Below are positions 35,038 through 40,417 of a stretch of DNA of 40,417 nt, piece by piece (positions within the stretch are counted from its first letter, which is position 1; each line of letters opens with the position of its first letter). The DNA is from Oscillatoriales cyanobacterium. Lineage in GTDB: Bacteria; Cyanobacteriota; Cyanobacteriia; Cyanobacteriales; Microcoleaceae. Location of the stretch: the NCBI GenBank assembly GCA_004294385.1, contig REAP01000022.1, forward strand, positions 1 through 40,417. The letters run 5' to 3'. The notes beneath the pieces were generated by a model. That model searched no databases, was not told where the DNA came from, and saw only the letters and a program-made list of their open reading frames with translations. The position numbers and the translations under genes were made by a program.

Positions 35038-35367
35038 ATGACTACTGAGATTTTTTCGATCGACCGTGAGCAAGTTCAAAAGCTTAATGATTTGTTTTGG
35101 AAGACTGAATCTTTTAAATCTGCTAGGGCGGTTGCTGGCGCTAGTGCTGGTTTAGGTTTTGCTGGTGCAATTGTATCTGCTGGATCTGTTATTGCTCAAA
35201 CTGCTGCTCCTGATCCGGCAGCTTCAATTGCTTCTGGTGTCACTGCTGCTATCAATATGATTAAAGCTATTGATGGCATTGGTATGGCTGCTTTTGGTGT
35301 CGCTCTTGCTCCTATGGGATTTATGGTGACTCTTCGAGTCCTTAACATGGTTCTTAGCCGCGTCTAG
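35038..35367 (+). CDS. Probable major coat protein (pVIII-like)
   Basis: The 109-residue protein has an ideal ribosome site, GGAGA at 35026-35030, 7 bases from the ATG. A 30-residue polar start is followed by a hydrophobic Ala/Gly-rich segment (about 31-56) ending in IAQTA. Leader cleavage there would leave about 53 residues. The remainder begins with a short acidic Ala-rich part (APDPAASIASGVTAAINM), continues as a hydrophobic helix (about 78-99, DGIGMAAFGVALAPMGFMV) and ends with basic residues (TLRVLNMVLSRV). Length and order match inovirus major coat proteins of about 45-55 residues. The long region before the leader is unusual. It sits directly before the Zot gene. Confidence 0.6.
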   Translation: MTTEIFSIDREQVQKLNDLFWKTESFKSARAVAGASAGLGFAGAIVSAGSVIAQTAAPDPAASIASGVTAAINMIKAIDGIGMAAFGVALAPMGFMVTLRVLNMVLSRV

Positions 35368-35369
35368 TA

Positions 35370-36566
35370 ATGCCGTTTACCGCCATTTATGGCTTGCCGG
35401 GTCGGGGCAAAAGTTTGTTAATGCTTCAGCATGGTCTAAGAATTGCTGAAAAATATCGTTTGAGGCTGGTAACTAACTTTTGTCTTGACCCGTTAAGTTT
35501 GGCGTATTATTGCAAAATTAATAATCTTTCTTGGCTGTTTGAAAACATTCCCAAAGGAATTGTTTACTATGTTTCTGCGAACAAGAACTTTGCTCAATTT
35601 TTGCAGATTAAAAATGCAGTGATTCTTTTGGATGAAATGGGTCTTTACGCTCCATCTGCTCAAAGTTGGACTTTACCACCAGAGGCTTTTAATGCTGTCG
35701 CCAATAATCGCAAAAGAGCTCAGCATATTATTTATGCTGCTCAGTATCCCAGTCAGGTACATTCTTCAATTCATCAAATCTGCTCTGAGATTTTATATGC
35801 TGAGGGTATGGCGATATGGGATAATGAATTGAGAAACGATCGCCTTTTATTTAAGGATGTGCATTTATTTGGTCCTTCTGAATTTGAAGTTTGGTTTAGA
35901 GACCCAAAGATTCGTAAGAATCCTATCAAGGTATGGGTTTTGGCTACTAAACATTGGAAAGGGATAATTAATGCAATTGATGCTCAAACTTTTAAAGTTT
36001 ACGATAGCTTCGGACTACTTGAGGAACAAGATTTATCTACTTCTAAATTCGTTTCTAGGCTTGACTTTGGGTATTATCCATACATTATTGATTCCGCTTC
36101 TTCTATTGAAGTTTCCTCTACCGATTTACTGGATTCTGGATATACATTTAGTGAGATGGAGCAAAAGTTAGATGAATTTTATAAAGCAGATAGATTTAAG
36201 AAAAAGCGGATTTATGAAGCTAGTAATAATTACCCTTTTGTAGCCTGGAAATTGCAGGGTGATATTTCATTTCCTGGTCTTCATCATTTTCAAGCTCAAA
36301 TGATTGTTCTTTGGCAGTTGTTACCTGCTGCTAGTTATGAAGGATTAAAGAAGCTTGATTTAGCAATAACTAAGGAGTGGCAATTATGGCAGAAGATGGA
36401 TAAATCAATGAAGGATGGTTATAAATTTATTTGGAATTTTTTTATCGGATTGATTTTTTTGATTGGATTTTCAATTCTGATGAAATTGTTTTTGCCTAAG
36501 AATCCAATTGTATTTTTAGCGATAACGTTCATATCTTTTTATTTACCTACTAAAATTTTTAAATAG
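35370..36566 (+). CDS. Zot/pI-like phage morphogenesis ATPase
   Basis: The 398-residue protein opens with a strand and Walker A loop, FTAIYGLPGRGKS (residues 3-15), and has Walker B VILLDEMG (84-91). Further zonula occludens toxin-domain features are SWTLPPEAFNAVANNRKRAQHIIYAAQYPSQV and the IHQICSEILYAEGM region. Two hydrophobic segments lie at the very C-terminus (about 353-395), so the ATPase faces the cytoplasm and little or no periplasmic domain remains. In filamentous phages this protein drives extrusion of the virion through the membrane. ATG 35370 follows the coat gene stop by 2 bp. It is the hallmark gene of the block. Confidence 0.88.
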   Translation: MPFTAIYGLPGRGKSLLMLQHGLRIAEKYRLRLVTNFCLDPLSLAYYCKINNLSWLFENIPKGIVYYVSANKNFAQFLQIKNAVILLDEMGLYAPSAQSWTLPPEAFNAVANNRKRAQHIIYAAQYPSQVHSSIHQICSEILYAEGMAIWDNELRNDRLLFKDVHLFGPSEFEVWFRDPKIRKNPIKVWVLATKHWKGIINAIDAQTFKVYDSFGLLEEQDLSTSKFVSRLDFGYYPYIIDSASSIEVSSTDLLDSGYTFSEMEQKLDEFYKADRFKKKRIYEASNNYPFVAWKLQGDISFPGLHHFQAQMIVLWQLLPAASYEGLKKLDLAITKEWQLWQKMDKSMKDGYKFIWNFFIGLIFLIGFSILMKLFLPKNPIVFLAITFISFYLPTKIFK

Positions 36567-36572
36567 TATAGT

Positions 36573-37820
36573 ATGGAACAAGAATATTTACCTCGGAATG
36601 TTAGAATTGATTGGTTGCGGTTTCAAGTTGAAAGTTCTTCGTCGTTTCAAATTCGAGTTATTCAGCAAATTTTAAACTTGCCTTTTGAAAAGAAGCAGCA
36701 ACAGATGTCTGATATTCGTGATACTGATGTACTTGCAGCTAATAAGGTTTGGCATGAAGCTTATGAATTTCAAGGTTCTCTCATTGCGGTTCGTTACGCT
36801 CCTTCTGGTACAAGTGAACTTCATAAATATTTAATTGATTTAAATGGATCTACTTTATCTGGTATTGAACTTCGTACATTGTCAACATTGATTTCTTGGG
36901 CTCAGTATGAAGATTCTTTTACAGCTAATCGTATTGATATAGCTCTTGATTTTCCTATAGGATCACCTAGATTGTCAATGCGTTCTTGGGAGCTATTTGT
37001 AAGTGACAATCTTCTTATTGGTTATAGGTCGTTTCGTCGAATTTCTAGTTTTGGATCTAACCGACCTGGCACTACTGTTAACTTGGGTTCTCGCGAATCT
37101 GACCGTTTTGTCCGAATTTATGATAAGAATATTGACGGTGTTGATTTCGATCGCCTTGAAGTTGAATTTAAGCGCTTTCGTGCGTCTTTTATTATGCAGC
37201 AAATAGCTAATCTGTCTGTTGATGAATTGCCTGCTTATTTAAATGGTATAGCTTGCAGTCAGATTAAATTTTCTCGTCATCGGTCTGATCTTGAATTTTT
37301 TAGAAGATATAGTTTTGGGTCTGTAGATGTTCCCGCTCCAACTTTACATCTTGATATTGAAAGGTCGCTTTTATTTCTTGAGCGCCATTGTGCAACTTTA
37401 GCTATGGTTGAGGAGTTTATGGGTTCTGAGCGATATGATAAATTTATGTCAACGATGTTGGCTGCTGGCAAACTTAGAATGAAACCTCGTCACCGACGAA
37501 TTCTTGACAATGCTAAATTCTTAGGTGCTACTGTTTTGGGAGTTTTTTTGCTTTTGGTTCAAACAACTGGTGCAATTGCTTCTCCTCTTACTTGTCCTAC
37601 ACCCATTCCTGTTTCTCTTCAGCTTTCTCAAAAGTTTCCTATTGATATTGTTAATCCGACTCCTGCTGAACAGGCTTATTTTGATGATATAGGTGATGGT
37701 TGTTTTTTGATTAATTCTGGATTGAATTTTGATAAAATTTGTTTGCCTGGAATGATTGTAAATGCTCTCAAGCCTTTTGTAATTATGGGCTTAGGAATAA
37801 AGTTCATATTTAGTGATTAG
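36573..37820 (+). CDS. Rep_trans/RstA-like replication initiator fused to a membrane domain
   Basis: The protein has 415 residues. Residues about 1-300 match phage replication initiators of the Rep_trans type. IRIDWLRFQ starts the fold, NRIDIALDF (119-127) carries paired Asp, TVNLGSRESDRFVRIYDK (168-185) contains the candidate nicking Tyr, and RLEVEFKR (194-201) follows. Such proteins nick the origin to start rolling-circle replication. Residues about 303-415 are unrelated: a basic stretch, a signal-like hydrophobic segment (FLGATVLGVFLLLVQTTGAIA), a short exported domain with three Cys, and a second hydrophobic segment (VNALKPFVIMGLGIKFIF). The reading frame is continuous, so this is a fusion or two products from one frame. 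It lies 6 bp after the Zot gene. Confidence 0.8.
   Translation: MEQEYLPRNVRIDWLRFQVESSSSFQIRVIQQILNLPFEKKQQQMSDIRDTDVLAANKVWHEAYEFQGSLIAVRYAPSGTSELHKYLIDLNGSTLSGIELRTLSTLISWAQYEDSFTANRIDIALDFPIGSPRLSMRSWELFVSDNLLIGYRSFRRISSFGSNRPGTTVNLGSRESDRFVRIYDKNIDGVDFDRLEVEFKRFRASFIMQQIANLSVDELPAYLNGIACSQIKFSRHRSDLEFFRRYSFGSVDVPAPTLHLDIERSLLFLERHCATLAMVEEFMGSERYDKFMSTMLAAGKLRMKPRHRRILDNAKFLGATVLGVFLLLVQTTGAIASPLTCPTPIPVSLQLSQKFPIDIVNPTPAEQAYFDDIGDGCFLINSGLNFDKICLPGMIVNALKPFVIMGLGIKFIFSD
37479..37820 (+). CDS. Possible internal-start product within the rep gene
   Basis: An in-frame ATG at 37479 (Met303) begins MKPRHRRILDNAKFLGATVL, a textbook basic n-region followed by a hydrophobic core and a GAIA cleavage site. 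Translation from here would give a separate 113-residue exported protein with a C-terminal membrane segment. Ff phages use the same device (pX inside gene II), though there for a replication protein. No strong ribosome site precedes the ATG, so this is a hypothesis. Confidence 0.4.
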   Translation: MKPRHRRILDNAKFLGATVLGVFLLLVQTTGAIASPLTCPTPIPVSLQLSQKFPIDIVNPTPAEQAYFDDIGDGCFLINSGLNFDKICLPGMIVNALKPFVIMGLGIKFIFSD

Positions 37821-37829
37821 TGATTAATT

Positions 37830-38366
37830 ATGTTTTTACTGCCTTTTTATATTGCTACTTCTTCACCAGCTCCACCAACTATTTATACTTGGTGTACTTT
37901 TCAAATGATTCAAGTGAATTCTAAAGAAATGATTTCAGCAGCTTACGGAATGGGCAATGTTCCTACTGGTATTGATTTAAATGGATTATGTCAAGCTTTT
38001 TATACGCGAGATATTAGGGCTGAGGACAAACCTTTGGAATTAGTTAGTTCTGTTGGTGCTCAAAATACTTCTAATCCTGATGCTTTTTGGCTTGCTAATA
38101 CTTGGCGGCGTAAACTAACTCCTGCTGAAATTGAACAATATGATTGTTTGATTAATAAAAATGGTGGATTAGCTTTGTCTGCTAAAGTTTTGGATTTCAT
38201 GCCTACATCTCCTAATTCTATTAGAATTCCTGCTTTGATGCTTAATGCAATCCAATCTATTAATTCTCCTATTATTCGATATGCTGCTTCTGTTATGTAC
38301 ACTGCTGGTTTGCCTATTATGTTGATTGCTGCATTGGTTAAGGCTTGGAAATTAGCCAGGAAGTAA
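37830..38366 (+). CDS. Phage protein with C-terminal membrane anchor, pIII/pVI candidate
   Basis: The 178-residue protein has a weakly hydrophobic N-terminus (MFLLPFYIATSSPAPP) that may serve for export. A middle region with three Cys (WCTFQ, GLCQAF, YDCLI) follows, then a C-terminal membrane segment (about 150-170, ASVMYTAGLPIMLIAALV) with a basic cytoplasmic end (KAWKLARK). Leader, outside domain, C-terminal anchor and short basic tail is the topology of the adsorption protein pIII, though it is short for that role. It follows rep by 9 bp. Confidence 0.55.
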   Translation: MFLLPFYIATSSPAPPTIYTWCTFQMIQVNSKEMISAAYGMGNVPTGIDLNGLCQAFYTRDIRAEDKPLELVSSVGAQNTSNPDAFWLANTWRRKLTPAEIEQYDCLINKNGGLALSAKVLDFMPTSPNSIRIPALMLNAIQSINSPIIRYAASVMYTAGLPIMLIAALVKAWKLARK

Positions 38367-38370
38367 TTAT

Positions 38371-39249
38371 ATGTTGATTCGATTTTCTAAATTAGCTGGA
38401 GGTTTTAGATTACTTATTACTACAACAGCTCCTCTTGTAGTTAGTTCTTCTGCTCTTCTTAGCGCTCGTACTGTTGCTTATTTAGTGGGATTTAGTTTGG
38501 GTAGTATAGGAGCTGGTTGGTTGGCAATTGTAGCAACTTTGGTGGCTGTTACTGGTCTTTTTGGGGCTGGAGCTAATACTGCTGAATGTGAGGCTTATAG
38601 CGCTCAACGAAGGGCTATAGATGCTTCTAATCGAGCTGCAATGGTTGTTTATGAGCCTATTTATAATTCATGGGTTGCTTCTAATGCTATTTGTGTTAAA
38701 TCAGTTTCTGACTATTTTGTTTCTGCTTATGAAAATGCTGCTAGTGAAGTAGCTGCTTGTGCTTTACTTAATAAAGATGTTTCTAGTATTTATAATCCTA
38801 CAAAAAATTGTTTGGATGTTATTGATAGACGGATAATGCTTGGGACTCCTGTATGTCCTAATCCTCCGACTCTTCCTTTAATTCAACCTTATCCTTCTTG
38901 TTCTTCTCCTGATTGTCCTCCTGGTAAAAAAGTTTGGACACAGGTTTTGTGGGGTTCTCCTACTGGTAATTTCACTGATTCCAAAGGTTGTTTTATCGTA
39001 GCTTATTCTCAGGATGCTCCTGATATTCCTGTTAATACTGAATATAATCCTTTTTTACCTACAGCTTTTGTACAATCTCGTGCTATTTCTTATTATTTAG
39101 TTGACGGCGATCGATTTCGTGGTTTAAATACTGATAACTGGAAAAATTTGGAATCTGTTGCAGGTTGGGATAAGGGTTATTGGAAAGCTGAGCAAACTGA
39201 TATTGAGTGTCGTGGTTGGAGACCTGGTTGGAGTAGGAAAGTAAAATGA
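38371..39249 (+). CDS. Phage membrane protein with Cys-rich outer domain
   Basis: The 292-residue protein has two N-terminal hydrophobic segments (about 12-32 and 36-68, the second Gly/Ala-rich). An external domain with nine Cys follows, with a Pro-rich part (CPNPPTLPLIQPYPSCSSPDCPPG). Paired cysteines suggest disulfides in the periplasm or on the virion surface. There is no C-terminal anchor, so it differs from classical pIII. AGGA lies about 12 bases before ATG 38371. It overlaps the glycosidase gene by 4 bp. A host-recognition role is possible but unproven. Confidence 0.6.
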   Translation: MLIRFSKLAGGFRLLITTTAPLVVSSSALLSARTVAYLVGFSLGSIGAGWLAIVATLVAVTGLFGAGANTAECEAYSAQRRAIDASNRAAMVVYEPIYNSWVASNAICVKSVSDYFVSAYENAASEVAACALLNKDVSSIYNPTKNCLDVIDRRIMLGTPVCPNPPTLPLIQPYPSCSSPDCPPGKKVWTQVLWGSPTGNFTDSKGCFIVAYSQDAPDIPVNTEYNPFLPTAFVQSRAISYYLVDGDRFRGLNTDNWKNLESVAGWDKGYWKAEQTDIECRGWRPGWSRKVK

Positions 39250-40289
39250 ATTTAAAATTGATTATATTTAAGGCTTTTAAAGTTGGAGTTTGTTTTAATA
39301 TTTTTAGCATTTTTACTGTAATTTTTTACATTCTTTTTATTGAAAATTATGCTCGTCCATTTGATTTTAAATCTCCAATTGAATTTGGTACTGCTGTTTC
39401 GGGTTTAAAAATTTTTAATACTCTTGATGCTTCTGATTTTAATTTTAGTCCTGGTTGGGCAAAAATCGAATCTAAATTTGATTTATTTTTATCTGAACAC
39501 CAATTGCAACCTTATTGGGTTAAGCCGATTCCTAGATTTCAAAAATGGTGTAAGACTCGTAACTGTTGCGCCCACAGAATTGGATTTAATGACAAAAAAA
39601 TTGCAAATTTTAAGTGCTTTACTCTTGATGATTGGTACTTGACTAACCGTGATTTTTTGGGTTCCGAGTTGGATAAAACTGCGGTGGCAATTTTACACGG
39701 ATTTTTAACAAAACTTCCTGCTGGTTCTCGTGTAATTATTTCCGAGCCATATATGTTGTTTGCCGACCGTCGTAGTTTTGATAGTTTTACCCGTTGGGTT
39801 TTGGCTCTACGTGCTAAATATCCTGCGCTGCGTTTTGAAATTGGACTTCAAATTCATTTGCAAACTTTTGATTCTTACTGGTTTCAGTATCAATGGCTTG
39901 TTCCTGCCCTGGGTGAATTTTCTCGTCAGCATCGAATTCCTTGGGGTGTTTCTGAATTTTCGATTTACGATCGTCTGTGGAAATCTCGTATTGCTTATGG
40001 TGGCGCTACTCCTTCTAAGACATTTTTGGTTGAATTTGAATCTATTTTTCCTGATCGCTTTCGTTACGCTGTGACTTTGCATCAGGCTTATATTTTTCAC
40101 CGCGACGTTGTTCGATATGGTGCTAGTTTTGTTGTGGAGTGGGGTAATTTTCCGACTACTTGGTTTGCTGTTGCGATCGCACCGGATTACACTTCAACTT
40201 TTGCTTTGGCTGACTGGGATGGCAAATTGCAGCCGATGTACTGGGCGATCGCGCGTGGATTGACCGATGGCAAGCCAAAGTTACCTTAA
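39246..40289 (+). CDS. Membrane-anchored clan GH-A (GH10-like) glycosidase homologue
   Basis: The 347-residue protein has one N-terminal membrane segment (about 14-33) and a TIM-barrel-like domain. VIISEPYM holds a candidate acid/base Glu at the end of one strand, and WGVSEFSIYD holds a candidate nucleophile Glu. FALADWDGKLQPMYWAIARGL resembles the closing strand and helix of GH10 enzymes. It overlaps the preceding Cys-rich gene (ATGA) and shares the T-rich composition, so it belongs to the phage operon. The last 120 bp, however, contain two HIP1 octamers, suggesting host ancestry. It could degrade sheath polysaccharide; the target is unknown. Confidence 0.65.
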   Translation: MNLKLIIFKAFKVGVCFNIFSIFTVIFYILFIENYARPFDFKSPIEFGTAVSGLKIFNTLDASDFNFSPGWAKIESKFDLFLSEHQLQPYWVKPIPRFQKWCKTRNCCAHRIGFNDKKIANFKCFTLDDWYLTNRDFLGSELDKTAVAILHGFLTKLPAGSRVIISEPYMLFADRRSFDSFTRWVLALRAKYPALRFEIGLQIHLQTFDSYWFQYQWLVPALGEFSRQHRIPWGVSEFSIYDRLWKSRIAYGGATPSKTFLVEFESIFPDRFRYAVTLHQAYIFHRDVVRYGASFVVEWGNFPTTWFAVAIAPDYTSTFALADWDGKLQPMYWAIARGLTDGKPKLP

Positions 40290-40290
40290 A

Positions 40291-40302
40291 CGCATATTAA
40301 AC
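40291..40302. repeat. Candidate right attachment core
   Basis: CGCATATTAAAC, one base from the stop codon of the glycosidase gene, matches the left site at 33131-33142 with one mismatch. T-richness ends at about this point. Confidence 0.35.
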
Positions 40303-40325
40303 TCATAGTAGACAGTAATTGAAAC

Positions 40326-40348
40326 TCTCAGGGCTAAAGCCACTGAGA
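40326..40348. terminator. Stem-loop downstream of the phage operon
   Basis: TCTCAGGGCT, loop AA, AGCCACTGAGA forms a 10-bp stem with one bulged A. There is no T run, so it may be an intrinsic structure, a weak terminator or part of an interspersed GGCTAAAGCC repeat. The rest of the window to 40417 shows no gene. Confidence 0.45.
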
Positions 40349-40417
40349 TTCTTGAATAGCCCAAAACCTGAGCTTCAAAGGCGCTTTCAAATCGCCGCTA
40401 CTGATTCCACTTAGATT

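Larger units (their letters stand above)
33131..40302 (+). mobile_element. Filamentous phage (inovirus) prophage, about 7.2 kb
   Basis: The block contains a Zot/pI morphogenesis ATPase, a Rep_trans-like replication protein, several small one- or two-helix membrane proteins and two larger anchored proteins. All lie on the plus strand, many overlapping or nearly abutting, with a divergent winged-helix gene at the left. The coding strand is T-rich (for example 25 T against 13 A in 38161-38220). HIP1 sites are absent until 40170. A 12-bp near-repeat (CGCATATTTAAC / CGCATATTAAAC) lies at each end. No integrase, transposase or secretin gene is seen. Boundaries are inferred from composition, gene content and the near-repeat. 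Confidence 0.85.

Noticed and set aside
35370..36566. A human-pathogen-type Zot toxin
   Set aside because: The Zot name comes from the CTX phage protein; here only the ATPase part is present, with little or nothing after the membrane segments, so a morphogenesis role is the sensible reading.

Overview
The window comes from a filamentous cyanobacterium, probably of the Microcoleus/Oscillatoria type. The evidence is the many HIP1 octamers (GCGATCGC), a complete kaiA-kaiB-kaiC circadian clock locus, a Ycf37-type photosystem I assembly protein, a fused CbiE-CbiT cobalamin methyltransferase, and intergenic DNA full of short tandem and hairpin repeats. The genus is an inference; kaiABC and Ycf37 make the phylum secure.

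Layout. 1-7.5 kb: a PD-(D/E)XK-like hypothetical gene, rpmI-rplT, ycf37, and a tightly overlapped signalling operon (receiver, CheC-like phosphatase, PAS-PAS-GAF-GGDEF diguanylate cyclase), then a low-complexity membrane protein. 7.7-14.4 kb: housekeeping and metabolism (DNA polymerase III delta, a 2H phosphoesterase-like protein, CbiET, a CPBP protease, a GH57 family protein) separated by repeat arrays. 14.5-21.1 kb: a defence island of AIPR protein, type III DNA methyltransferase, type III restriction subunit and an oppositely oriented MazEF-like toxin-antitoxin pair. 21.2-27.4 kb: a glutathione transferase-like protein, a TPR protein, a candidate structured-RNA or inverted-repeat element, long pyrimidine/purine microsatellites and a 1074-residue hybrid histidine kinase. 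27.46-28.75 kb: an IS200/IS605-group element carrying only TnpB. 29.1-32.2 kb: kaiA, kaiB, kaiC. 32.3-33.1 kb: a tRNA-Lys-like gene and a RibD/DHFR-like reductase.

33.1-40.3 kb holds the most interesting feature, an apparently complete but very divergent filamentous phage (inovirus) prophage. A Zot/pI-type morphogenesis ATPase (Walker A GLPGRGKS, Walker B VILLDEMG) sits among small membrane proteins resembling coat proteins. It is followed by a Rep_trans/RstA-like replication protein fused in frame to a signal-peptide-bearing membrane segment, and then by two anchored surface-protein candidates and a membrane-anchored clan GH-A (GH10-like) glycosidase. A divergent winged-helix gene at the left end looks like the repressor, and a palindrome overlaps the -35 of its predicted promoter. 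The coding strand is strongly T-rich, as in many ssDNA phages, and HIP1 is absent until the last 120 bp of the final gene. A 12-bp near-repeat brackets the block at about 7.2 kb, a normal inovirus length. No integrase or secretin gene is visible, so the element would depend on host recombinases and a host export pore.

All functional assignments rest on reading motifs and gene order; no database search was run.
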